A DNA stretch of 64,000 nt from Aeromicrobium duanguangcaii (lineage in GTDB: Bacteria > Actinomycetota > Actinomycetes > Propionibacteriales > Nocardioidaceae). The notes below the pieces were generated by a model. The model was not told the DNA's origin and ran no database searches. It saw only the letters and a program-made list of their open reading frames with translations. A program made the translations under genes and the position numbers. Within the stretch, counting starts at the first letter, position 1, and every line of letters starts with the position of its first letter. The stretch is from the NCBI RefSeq assembly GCF_024508295.1, contig NZ_CP101990.1, positions 806,001-870,000 of the forward strand. Reading direction: 5' to 3'. This document shows positions 45,689 through 53,255 of the stretch, in pieces.

Positions 45689-46171
45689 TCAGAGGCGGGT
45701 CTTGCCGTACTCGACCTCGTCCTTGAGCGAGGCCGAGATCGCCTTGGCGACCTCCGGCTCGATCCGGCGGCCGATGAGCGGGATGGAGACCTTGACGTCA
45801 CCGTCGACCGACATCGTCGTGGCGGCGCCGTGGGCCGCGAGGGTGGAGGTGCCCTGCATCCGTGCGGGCTGCCCGTGGATGTCGACCGACACGTCGGCGG
45901 TGCGCGAGCCCGCCGCGTCGGCCGGGCCCCACTTCTCGACCTGGGTGACCGTCACGGCGTCGCCGGTGAGCTTCTTTATGAAGTCGGGCATGTCCGACTC
46001 CATCGTGCGCACGATCGTGACGGTCGTGGTGTCGCCCTGCGACTCGACGGTCACGGTGTAGTCGCGCGCTCCTTGGCGCTCGCAGGACTCCTCACGGAAG
46101 GCCAGGTCGCTGATCAGGCCGAAGACCTGCTGGGGGTCGGCCGGGTACTCGAACCGCTCGGTGAACTTCAC
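45689..46171 (-). CDS. DUF2505 (SRPBCC-like) protein
   Basis: 160 residues, GTG start overlapping the pspA stop (GTGA). MKFTERFEYPADPQQVFGLI and REESCERQGARDYTVTVES, then TVTIVRTMESDMPDFIKKL and a long C-terminal helix DGDVKVSIPLIGRRIEPEVAKAI mark the DUF2505 family, a START/SRPBCC-like fold with a hydrophobic pocket. It may bind a lipid or polyketide-like ligand. Cotranscription with pspA suggests a membrane stress context, but the function is unknown. Confidence 0.82.
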   Translation of the reverse strand: MKFTERFEYPADPQQVFGLISDLAFREESCERQGARDYTVTVESQGDTTTVTIVRTMESDMPDFIKKLTGDAVTVTQVEKWGPADAAGSRTADVSVDIHGQPARMQGTSTLAAHGAATTMSVDGDVKVSIPLIGRRIEPEVAKAISASLKDEVEYGKTRL

Positions 46172-46914
46172 GCGTCGTCCTCACTGGTGGGGGAGCCGGC
46201 GCCGAGCCCCTTGAGCTCGGCCAGGCGGGCTTCGATCTCGAGCTGGCCGGCGTCGGCCTCCAGCTCGGCGAACTGGGCGTCCAGGCTCGTGGAGGCGAGC
46301 TCCTGCTGGCCCTGGACCTGGGCCTCGATGCGGCGGACCCGCTCCTCGTAGCGGCTGAGCTCGCTCGTGGGATCGAGGATGTCGAGGGACCTGATGGCGC
46401 CGGTGACCTGCGCCTGCGCCTCGGCCGTGCGGTGGCGGGCCACCAGCTCGTCGCGCTTGGCGTTGAGCTCGGTCAGCTTGCCGCGCATGGCGACCAGCCC
46501 GGTCTTGAGCTGCTCGACGACCTCGCCCTGCTGGGCGATCATCGGCGCAGCGGCGCGGGCCTCGTTCTCGGCGGAGATCTGCTTGCCCAGCGCGACCTTG
46601 GCGAGCTGGTCGAAGCGGTCGGCCTCGCCCGCGTGCCCGCCGGCGCGCAGCTGGTCGGCCTTGTTGGAGGCGGCGATCGCCTTGGCGCCCCACTCCTTCG
46701 CGGCGGCGACGTCCTCGGCGTGGTCGGCCTCGGCCAGCCGCAGGTTGCCGATCGTCTGCGCCACGGCCTTCTCGGCCTCGGCGATGGAGTTGGTGTAGTC
46801 GCGGACCATCTGGTCGAGCATCTTCTGCGGATCCTCAGCCTTGTCCAGGAGGGCGTTGATGTTCGCCTTCGTCAGCTGGGAGATGCGCCCGAGGATGGAC
46901 TGTTTCTGTGCCAT
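46168..46914 (-). CDS. pspA: PspA/IM30-family membrane-stress protein
   Basis: 248 residues. It is almost entirely heptad-like helix: ISQLTKANINALLDKAEDPQ, KMLDQMVRDYTNSIAEAEKA, then long coiled-coil to residue 235. The starting block matches the amphipathic helix and DPEK/DPQK motif of PspA/VIPP1 proteins that form rods or rings on damaged membranes. A CATGAT box (forward 46921-46926) stands six bases before the ATG, and a perfect 18-bp palindrome lies 50 bases upstream. Followed by a DUF2505 gene. Confidence 0.92.
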   Translation of the reverse strand: MAQKQSILGRISQLTKANINALLDKAEDPQKMLDQMVRDYTNSIAEAEKAVAQTIGNLRLAEADHAEDVAAAKEWGAKAIAASNKADQLRAGGHAGEADRFDQLAKVALGKQISAENEARAAAPMIAQQGEVVEQLKTGLVAMRGKLTELNAKRDELVARHRTAEAQAQVTGAIRSLDILDPTSELSRYEERVRRIEAQVQGQQELASTSLDAQFAELEADAGQLEIEARLAELKGLGAGSPTSEDDA

Positions 46915-47050
46915 GCGTCGATCATGGTGCACCGTGCAAAGCAGCCGCAACCTCCATGCCCGAGAATGACACCGGTGTCATTAACACGAACAAACCTTAA
47001 AGTTTGGCTTTAGGTTCACATCGGCGTGTCGGTGCCATAGGGTGTCGATC
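46915..47050. promoter_or_regulatory. pspA/CHAP divergent intergenic region
   Basis: 136 bases, the longest gap in the window and unusually A/T-rich for this genome. It holds CATGAT six bases before the pspA ATG (minus), a perfect 18-bp palindrome AATGACACCGGTGTCATT (46965-46982), a second, imperfect inverted repeat AACCTTAAAG/CTTTAGGTT (46993-47002/47008-47016), and for the CHAP gene TTCACA (47015-47020), 17 bases, TAGGGT (47038-47043), seven bases and the ATG. Confidence 0.6.
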
Positions 47051-48805
47051 ATGCGTCGACTGGGACTCGTGGGACTCGTGTGCCTTTTCGTCATGGCCGG
47101 GCTCACCGCCACCGCGTCCTCGGCGCAGGCGTTCGCGCTGATCTGCAGCGGCAAGACGAAGGCCCAGGTCGCCGCGTGCGACACCTCGGGCTATGCCGAC
47201 GTCATGCACCAGATGCACTGGCGGATGTACGCCGGTCACAACTGCACGAACTACGTCGCGTACCGGCTGAAGCGCAACGGGGTCCCCGAGCCGAAGATCC
47301 TCATGGGCAACGCGCGCGACTGGCACACGAACGCCAAGAAGCTCGGATACGTCGTCGACAACCGTCCCGCGGTCGGCGCGATCGCGCAGTGGTCCAAGGC
47401 CTCCAGCCACGTCGCGTACGTCGAGGAGGTCGGCCCGAAGCACCTGATCCTGTCCGAGGACAGCTACACCTCGAAGGTCTACCGCCGGTACAAGGTCTCG
47501 ACGGGCGACTCCTGGTACCCCGAGCGGTTCATCCACTTCAAGGACTTGGGCGCGCCGGGCGCGCCGGTTCCGACTCCCACCCCGACCCCCACGCCAGCAC
47601 CCGCTCCCGCGCCGACGCCGGTGAAGGCGAGCGTCGCCGTGTCGGCTCCGGCCAAGGTCAGCACCCGCATCGCTCCCAAGGTCACCGTCAAGGTGTCCGC
47701 CAGTCGGGTCGCGCCGGTCGGCAAAGTGCACATCCGCCGCGGCGGGGTCACGGTCAAGACCGTCAACCTGACCGCGGCGTCGAAGGGCACCGCCACCGTC
47801 GCGATCCCGAAGATGAAGCGTGGCAAGCAGTGGATCTCGGCGGTCTATGTGGGCAACTCCCAGATCCGCAAGAGCACGAGCCGCACCATCAAGGTCGTCG
47901 TGACCAAGCCGCCCAAGGTCGTCTCGGCGAAGACGACGATCGCGCTGCCGAAGGGGCCGTACGCGACCGGCGCCCGGCCCGCGGCCACCGTCACCGTGAA
48001 GCCGACGGACGGACGCGTCGTGACCAACAAGATCTCGGTCTACGTCGACGGCAAGCGGATCGCCTCGCCCGCCCTGACCAAGGCCAAGCGCGGGAAGGTC
48101 TCGGTCCGCCTGCCCGCTCTGGCCCCCGGCAAGCACACGATCCGGGCCACGTACTGGGGCTCCAAGACGGTGCGTCGGTCCTACGCCAAGGCCGTGAGCT
48201 TCACCGTGGTCGAGCCCACGACCGCCGGCGTGACCCTGGACAAGTCCTCGGTCGGCCCGGCCGAGCCCGCGCACGTGACGGCCACCGTGACGACGACGCG
48301 GAAGGTCGCGCCCACCTCCGGTGAGGTCTGGGTGCTCGCCGACGGGGTGAAGGTCGCCGCGGCGACCCTGACCCCGGCCGCCCGCGGGTCGGTCCGGATC
48401 GCCCTGCCGGCCCTCGAGCCGGGCACCCGGAAGATCGCGGTGCAGTACCGCGGCGCCACGTTCCAGACCGCCTCGGCGAGTCCGGAGGTCCCGCTCGTGG
48501 TCCGCGACCGGTCGGTCACGACGACCGCCCTGTCGGCGACCTCGGTCAAGGCGACCGCCTCGGCGAAGCTGACCGTGACGGTGCAGTCGGGCCGGGGCGC
48601 CGCCCTCACCGCCGGCACGATCACCGTGAAGGCCGGGACCAAGACGATCGCCACGGCGACCGTGACGGCCGCGTCGAAGGGCAAGGTCGTCGTGACCCTG
48701 CCCAAGCTCGCGGTGGGCAAGCACGCGATCACGGCCGCGTTCTCGGGGACCGACCTGGTCGATCCCTCGGCAGCCGCCGCGCGCACCCTCACTGTCACGA
48801 AGTAG
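47051..48805 (+). CDS. Secreted CHAP-domain peptidoglycan hydrolase with Ig-like repeats
   Basis: 584 residues. Sec signal peptide (residues 1-27, cleaved near SSAQA). The CHAP amidase/endopeptidase domain (about 30-165) has the catalytic Cys65 in HNCTNYVAYRL and His120 in SSHVAYVEE. A proline-threonine linker (PTPTPTPTPAPAPAPTP) leads to four repeated immunoglobulin-like units of about 90-100 residues (each with a KGxVxVxLPxLxxGKHxI-like strand pair), which may bind the wall or reach through it. It is predicted to cut peptidoglycan outside the cell. An in-frame GTG at 47042 is an alternative start, but TAGGGT-N7-ATG favours 47051. Confidence 0.9.
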   Translation: MRRLGLVGLVCLFVMAGLTATASSAQAFALICSGKTKAQVAACDTSGYADVMHQMHWRMYAGHNCTNYVAYRLKRNGVPEPKILMGNARDWHTNAKKLGYVVDNRPAVGAIAQWSKASSHVAYVEEVGPKHLILSEDSYTSKVYRRYKVSTGDSWYPERFIHFKDLGAPGAPVPTPTPTPTPAPAPAPTPVKASVAVSAPAKVSTRIAPKVTVKVSASRVAPVGKVHIRRGGVTVKTVNLTAASKGTATVAIPKMKRGKQWISAVYVGNSQIRKSTSRTIKVVVTKPPKVVSAKTTIALPKGPYATGARPAATVTVKPTDGRVVTNKISVYVDGKRIASPALTKAKRGKVSVRLPALAPGKHTIRATYWGSKTVRRSYAKAVSFTVVEPTTAGVTLDKSSVGPAEPAHVTATVTTTRKVAPTSGEVWVLADGVKVAAATLTPAARGSVRIALPALEPGTRKIAVQYRGATFQTASASPEVPLVVRDRSVTTTALSATSVKATASAKLTVTVQSGRGAALTAGTITVKAGTKTIATATVTAASKGKVVVTLPKLAVGKHAITAAFSGTDLVDPSAAAARTLTVTK

Positions 48806-48811
48806 GCCACG

Positions 48812-48817
48812 TACGCT
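48812..48817 (+). promoter_or_regulatory. -10 box of radical SAM gene
   Basis: TACGCT followed by six bases and the ATG at 48824; only 18 bases separate the gene from the CHAP stop codon. Confidence 0.5.
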
Positions 48818-48823
48818 GGTGTC

Positions 48824-50755
48824 ATGCCTGTCGACTCCGTCTATCCCCGACTCGAGCCGCTGCTCTCGGGGGTCTCCAAGCCGATCCAGTACATCGGCGG
48901 TGAGCTGAACTCCACCGTCAAGGACTGGGACGAGGCCGACGTCCGCTGGGCGCTGATGTACCCCGACGCCTACGAGGTGGGCCTGCCCAACCAGGGCGTC
49001 CAGATCCTCTACGAGGTCCTCAACGAGCGCGAGGGGATCCTCGCCGAGCGCACGTACGCCGTCATGCCCGACATGGAGGCGGTGATGCGCGAGCACCGCA
49101 TCCCGCAGTTCACCGTCGACGCGCACCGGCCCGTGGCGGAGTTCGACCTGTTCGGGATCAGCTTCTCGACCGAGCTGGGCTACACGAACCTGCTGACGGC
49201 GCTCGACCTGGCCGTCATCCCGCTGCTCGCGGTCAACCGCGACGACTCGCACCCGATCGTCATCGCCGGCGGCCACAGCGCCTTCAACCCCGAGCCGATC
49301 GCCGACTTCGTCGACGCCGCCGTCATGGGCGACGGCGAGGAGGTCGTGCTCGCGATCAGCGAGGTCGTCCGCGAGTGGAAGGCCGAGGGTCGTCCCGGCG
49401 GCCGCGACGAGGTGCTGGCGCGTCTGGCCGCGTCCGGCGGCGTCTACGTGCCCAAGTTCTACGACGTCACGTACCGGGTCGATGGTCAGATCGAGGCGAT
49501 CACGCCGAACCGTCCCGGCGTGCCCGCCCGGGTCGCCAAGCACACGCTGATGGACCTCGACGCCTGGCCGTACCCGAAGAAGCCGCTCGTGCCGCTGGCC
49601 GAGACGGTCCACGAGCGGTTCAGTGTCGAGATCTTCCGCGGCTGCACCCGCGGCTGCCGGTTCTGCCAGGCCGGCATGATCACCCGTCCGGTGCGCGAGC
49701 GCTCGATCCAGACGATCGGCCAGATGGTCGACAACGGCCTGAAGCAGTCCGGCTTCGAGGAGGTCGGCCTGCTGAGCCTGTCCAGCGCCGACCACTCCGA
49801 GATCGGCGAGGTCGCCAAGCAGCTCGGCGATCGCTACGAGGGCACCAACACCTCGCTGTCCCTGCCGTCGACCCGCGTGGACGCCTTCAACATCACGCTG
49901 GCCAACGAGTTCAGCCGCAACGGCCGGCGCTCGGGCCTGACGTTCGCGCCCGAGGGCGGCAGCGATCGCATGCGCAAGGTCATCAACAAGATGGTCAGCG
50001 AGGACGACCTGATCCGGACCGTCTCGGCGGCGTTCTCGCACGGCTGGCGCCAGGTGAAGCTCTACTTCATGTGCGGCCTGCCCACCGAGACCGACGAGGA
50101 CGTCCTGCAGATCGGCGAGCTGGCCAAGCGCGTCATCGATACGGGCCGTGAGGTCTCGGGCCGTCGCGACATCCGCTGCACGGTCTCGATCGGCGGCTTC
50201 GTGCCCAAGCCGCACACGCCGTTCCAGTGGGCCGCCCAGCTGGACCACGAGACGACGGACGACCGGCTGCGCAAGCTGCGGGCCTCGGTCCAGTCCGACA
50301 AGCGCTACGGCAAGGCCATCGGCTTCCGCTACCACGACGGCAAGCCCGGCATCGTCGAAGGACTGCTGTCGCGCGGCGACCGTCGCGTCGGCGGGGTCAT
50401 CGAGGCCGTGTGGCGCGACGGCGGCCGGTTCGACGGCTGGAGCGAGCACTTCAGCTACGAGCGATGGGCCGAGAAGTCGGCCGAGGTGCTCTCGCCGCTG
50501 GGCGTCGACCTGAACTGGTTCACGACCCGCGAGCGCGACCACGACGAGGTCCTGCCGTGGGACCACATGGACTCGGGCCTGGACCGTGAGTGGCTCTGGG
50601 AGGACTGGCAGGACGCGATCGACCCCGACGGCCCCGCCGAGGTCGAGGACTGCCGCTGGACGCCGTGCTTCGACTGCGGCGTGTGTCCTGAGATGGATCT
50701 CGAGATCCAGATCGGCCCCACCGGTCAGAAGCTCCTGCCCCTCTCGGTGGTCTGA
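48824..50755 (+). CDS. TIGR03960 B12-binding/radical SAM protein
   Basis: 643 residues. An N-terminal B12-binding-like domain (DVRWALMYPDAYEVGLPNQG, DLFGISFSTELGYTNLL, PIVIAGGHSAFNPEPIADFV, DGEEVV) precedes the radical SAM barrel with the CX3CX2C cluster at Cys274, Cys278 and Cys281 (RGCTRGCRFCQAGM). LTFAPEGGSDRMRKVINKMV and YFMCGLPTETDEDV are further family blocks. A Cys-containing tail (WTPCFDCGVCPEM) may hold an extra cluster. It is the first half of the TIGR03960/TIGR03936 pair. The partner at 52345 would normally lie next to it. Substrate unknown; a ribosome- or RNA-related modification has been suggested for the pair by genome context. Confidence 0.92.
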   Translation: MPVDSVYPRLEPLLSGVSKPIQYIGGELNSTVKDWDEADVRWALMYPDAYEVGLPNQGVQILYEVLNEREGILAERTYAVMPDMEAVMREHRIPQFTVDAHRPVAEFDLFGISFSTELGYTNLLTALDLAVIPLLAVNRDDSHPIVIAGGHSAFNPEPIADFVDAAVMGDGEEVVLAISEVVREWKAEGRPGGRDEVLARLAASGGVYVPKFYDVTYRVDGQIEAITPNRPGVPARVAKHTLMDLDAWPYPKKPLVPLAETVHERFSVEIFRGCTRGCRFCQAGMITRPVRERSIQTIGQMVDNGLKQSGFEEVGLLSLSSADHSEIGEVAKQLGDRYEGTNTSLSLPSTRVDAFNITLANEFSRNGRRSGLTFAPEGGSDRMRKVINKMVSEDDLIRTVSAAFSHGWRQVKLYFMCGLPTETDEDVLQIGELAKRVIDTGREVSGRRDIRCTVSIGGFVPKPHTPFQWAAQLDHETTDDRLRKLRASVQSDKRYGKAIGFRYHDGKPGIVEGLLSRGDRRVGGVIEAVWRDGGRFDGWSEHFSYERWAEKSAEVLSPLGVDLNWFTTRERDHDEVLPWDHMDSGLDREWLWEDWQDAIDPDGPAEVEDCRWTPCFDCGVCPEMDLEIQIGPTGQKLLPLSVV

Positions 50756-50756
50756 G

Positions 50757-51155
50757 ATGGGTGCGCAGTCGCCGCGTCAGTCGCTCCTACTGGCGGTGGC
50801 CACGGGCGTCGTGTCGATATTGCCGATCGGCCGCGCCCCACGGGGCGTCAAGGCCGCTCTCGCCGCGGGGACGGGCCTGACCGCCGGCGGTGCGGCGTTC
50901 GTCGCTCTCCGTCGACCCGATCTCATCGCGGCCGCCCGTGAGCCGGTTCCGGCCCGACAGTCGGCGGTGGTGAGCGCCGGGCTGGGTGTCCTCGCCGCCG
51001 GAGCCACCGTCGCGGGCATCGCGACCGACCGGGCGTTCGAGCGGGCGCTCGTTCGCCGCGGCGTCGCGCACCCGCGGCTCGTCCTCGGCGTGGCCGGGGC
51101 CGTGCTCTCCTACGCGATGGACGTGCTCGACCGGCGCTCCGACACCGACGACTGA
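50757..51155 (+). CDS. Small membrane protein of unknown family
   Basis: 132 residues, ATG one base after the radical SAM stop. Four hydrophobic stretches: SLLLAVATGVVSILPIG, AALAAGTGLTAGGAAFVAL, SAVVSAGLGVLAAGATVAGI and RLVLGVAGAVLSYAMDVL, the second and third glycine/alanine-rich. No family recognised. Likely cotranscribed with the radical SAM gene. The short acidic tail (DRRSDTDD) is cytoplasmic by the positive-inside rule. Confidence 0.7.
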   Translation: MGAQSPRQSLLLAVATGVVSILPIGRAPRGVKAALAAGTGLTAGGAAFVALRRPDLIAAAREPVPARQSAVVSAGLGVLAAGATVAGIATDRAFERALVRRGVAHPRLVLGVAGAVLSYAMDVLDRRSDTDD

Positions 51156-51161
51156 CCACCC

Positions 51162-51458
51162 TCAGCGCAGCGTGTCCTCGAGCATCCGGGGACGGCTGAC
51201 CACGACTCCCGCCGCGGCGATCACGGCGGAGGAGGCGATGAGCGCCACCAGGGGAGCGGTCCACGAGCCGGTGGCGTCGTGCAACGCGCCGACGCCGAAC
51301 GGGCCCAGTCCGGCCACGAGGTAGCCCAGGTCCTGGCGCAGCTCGGGCAGGACGACGCCGAGGCTCGCGACCGCGACCCGTAGGTTCAGGGCCAGCAGCA
51401 CGATGGCGACGCCGACCAGCCACCGACCGCGAGCGGTCGGCATGGGGGAGGAGGTCAC
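51162..51458 (-). pseudogene. Internally deleted CynX/NimT-type MFS transporter relic
   Basis: An open frame of 98 residues (GTG start) that joins the two ends of a transporter. The first 43 residues, RWLVGVAIVLLALNLRVAVA through VLPELRQDLG, are the typical first helix of the CynX/NimT cyanate-type MFS family. The following YLVAGLGPFGVGALHDATGSW and helix APLVALIASSAVIAAAGVVV are its very C-terminal end. About 300 central residues are missing and the frame is kept. The junction lies near 51324-51330. It is almost certainly non-functional. Convergent with the small membrane gene. Confidence 0.82.
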
Positions 51459-51462
51459 GACA

Positions 51463-52278
51463 TCAGCGTGGCCTACCGAAGTTCTGGACCCAGTAGGTGC
51501 CGTACTTGTCCTTGCTGGTCACGTAGCCGACGCCGAGCTCCTTGAAGCCCGCAGCCATGATGTTGCGGCAGTGTCCGGGGCTCTTGATCCAGCCGGCGAC
51601 GACCGCCTCGGCCGAGGGGTAGCCCGCCGCGATGTTCTCGCCGATCGTGGACCAGCTGTATCCCTGGGCCTCGACGCGGTCCCGCAGGGTCGAGCCGTTG
51701 CGCCCCGTGTGGCTGAAGTAGCCGTGGGCGGCCATGTCGGCGCCGTGCGCCTGGGCCGACTTCGTCAGGCGCGCGTTCAGGCGCAGCGGGCCACGGGCGG
51801 GGAACGACTCGGCGCCACACTCGCGTGCCGTGGATCGGGCGTCGTTCACGAGGGCGAGCACTCGCTTCGACCGGGCGTCGGGGGTCCACGCCGTGCGGGT
51901 CCTGACCGTCTTGACCGGGCTGTTCACCGCGCGGTACCGGCCCTTCGCCGACACGCGGACCCGCAGCTTCACCGCGGCGCCGGCCTTCGTGGAGACGCGG
52001 TGGCGCAGCACGACCCGTCCGTAGCGGTTGGTGCGCTTGCGGTCGGCCCTGACCCAGCGGCCGTTGACGCGGCGCTGCAGCGTCGCGACTCGGCTCTTCG
52101 AGGCCTTGCCCTGGGCCGTGACCTTGACGGTGTACTTCACCGTGGCGCCGGGCTTGACCGACTGGGCCTTCGACGTGAGGCCGCGGACCTTCGTGGCGGT
52201 CGTGCCGGCGGCGCCGGCGGGAGCACCTCCCAGCACGAGGGCGCAGGCGGTCAGCAGGAGGACGAGGGTGTGACGCAT
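51463..52278 (-). CDS. Secreted CAP/SCP-domain protein
   Basis: 271 residues from ATG 52276-52278. Signal peptide (LVLLLTACALVLGGAPAGAA), an Ig-like/beta region (about 30-115; KVRGLTSKAQSVKPGATVKY), then a C-terminal CAP domain with RVLALVNDARSTARECGAES, AQAHGADMAAHGYFSHTGRNG, the GENIAAGYPSAEAVVAGWIKSPGHCRNIM signature split here, and GYVTSKDKYGTYWVQNFG. CAP-domain proteins in bacteria are secreted, stable, and bind lipids or act in defence or wall contexts; catalysis is not proven. The N-terminal beta domain resembles the repeats of the CHAP protein 4 kb away. TACCGT stands seven bases before the ATG. Confidence 0.9.
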   Translation of the reverse strand: MRHTLVLLLTACALVLGGAPAGAAGTTATKVRGLTSKAQSVKPGATVKYTVKVTAQGKASKSRVATLQRRVNGRWVRADRKRTNRYGRVVLRHRVSTKAGAAVKLRVRVSAKGRYRAVNSPVKTVRTRTAWTPDARSKRVLALVNDARSTARECGAESFPARGPLRLNARLTKSAQAHGADMAAHGYFSHTGRNGSTLRDRVEAQGYSWSTIGENIAAGYPSAEAVVAGWIKSPGHCRNIMAAGFKELGVGYVTSKDKYGTYWVQNFGRPR

Positions 52279-52344
52279 GGGGCACACGGTAACTGTGAGG
52301 ACAGGCCAGCGGAACCCCTTCCGACGTCGCCGTAGGCTGGTCCC
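52279..52344. promoter_or_regulatory. Divergent CAP/TIGR03936 promoters
   Basis: Minus strand: TACCGT (forward 52286-52291), seven bases before the CAP gene ATG. Plus strand: TAGGCT (52333-52338), six bases before the GTG at 52345. Both are leaderless-type. Confidence 0.55.
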
Positions 52345-53121
52345 GTGAGCAACGACGGCGGTACGACCCTGCAGGGCACTCCCAATCCGGAGGCCCCGAA
52401 CCCGCAGTTGCCGATCGTGCAGAAGCTGCGCATCCGGTACGCCAAGCGCGGTCGGATGCGGTTCACCAGCCACCGTGACTTCGCCCGCGCCTTCGAGCGG
52501 GCGATCCGGCGCGCGGCGCTGCCCATCGCCCACTCGTCGGGCTACTCGCCGCACCCGAAGATCTCGTACGCGGGCGCGTCGCCCACGGGCGCGGCCAGCG
52601 AGGCGGAATACCTCGAGATCGGGCTGATCCGTGCGATGGAGCCCGACGACGTCAAGGCGGCGCTCGACGAGGCGCTGCCGACCGGCCTGGACATCCTCGA
52701 CGTGGTGGTGTCCCCGGGCGGAGCGCTGGCCGATCTTCTGCAGGCCAGCCGCTGGTTCATCGAGCTGCCCGAGGTGTCGGCGCAGGACGCCGCGGCCGCC
52801 GTCGAGACGTTCCTGGCGCGTGACGAGGTCCTCGTCGAGCGCATGATGAAAAAGGGTCTGCGCACGTTCGACTGCCGCGATGCCGTCATTCGACTTCGCG
52901 TCGATGACCGGTCCGGCACGGACGGGTGTGCGATACTGGACGTGGTCGTACGCCATGACATCCCGTCGGTGCGACCGGACGACGTGATCACCGGACTGCG
53001 CACCCTGTGCGGCCTGCCGATCGAGAAGGCGCCTCTGGCGACCCGCTCGGACCAAGGGCCGCTCGATGTTCAGATCGGTACGGTCGGCGATCCGCTCGCC
53101 ACCGGCCGCGACGCACCGTGA
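52345..53121 (+). CDS. TIGR03936 (DUF2344) radical SAM-associated protein
   Basis: 258 residues, GTG start. KLRIRYAKRGRMRFTSHRDF, then ARAFERAIRRAALPIAHSSG and YSPHPKISYAGASPTGAASE are the conserved blocks of TIGR03936. It accompanies the TIGR03960 B12-binding radical SAM enzyme in many phyla, sometimes as a fusion. Here the two are split by 1.6 kb holding a membrane protein, an MFS relic and the CAP gene. It lies just upstream of RNase E, a common arrangement. It probably acts as an accessory or substrate-binding partner. Confidence 0.9.
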   Translation: MSNDGGTTLQGTPNPEAPNPQLPIVQKLRIRYAKRGRMRFTSHRDFARAFERAIRRAALPIAHSSGYSPHPKISYAGASPTGAASEAEYLEIGLIRAMEPDDVKAALDEALPTGLDILDVVVSPGGALADLLQASRWFIELPEVSAQDAAAAVETFLARDEVLVERMMKKGLRTFDCRDAVIRLRVDDRSGTDGCAILDVVVRHDIPSVRPDDVITGLRTLCGLPIEKAPLATRSDQGPLDVQIGTVGDPLATGRDAP

Positions 53122-53255
53122 GGTGCTGACCGCGGCAGGTAGAGGGATCGCCGTGTGACAGGCCTAAGCGCCGTCCTGCAGACAGACTTGAGGTCCCGCG
53201 GGACCGTTGACCAGCCCGGTGGGTGGCTGCGCCGCTGCCGGGCGAAGGAGAGCAC
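53122..53255 (+). promoter_or_regulatory. RNase E upstream region
   Basis: 134 bases between TIGR03936 and rne. It contains a perfect 14-bp palindrome GGTCCCGCGGGACC (53192-53205), G/C-rich sequence that can fold further, and a GAAGGAG ribosome site (53244-53250) five bases before the ATG. RNase E genes elsewhere autoregulate through 5' leader structure, but no known motif was recognised here. Confidence 0.4.

Noticed and set aside
46915..47050. c-di-AMP (ydaO) riboswitch upstream of the CHAP hydrolase
   Set aside because: Too short, without the conserved ydaO core; the palindromes present are DNA-operator-like and the gene has leaderless geometry.
46997..50566. 1189-codon open frame antisense to the CHAP and radical SAM genes
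   Set aside because: Shadow of two well-supported genes; no recognisable domain.
53192..53205. GGTCCCGCGGGACC as a regulator site for rne
   Set aside because: A 14-bp G/C palindrome is not rare at this base composition, and no matching second site or known consensus was seen; kept only as a note in the upstream-region entry.
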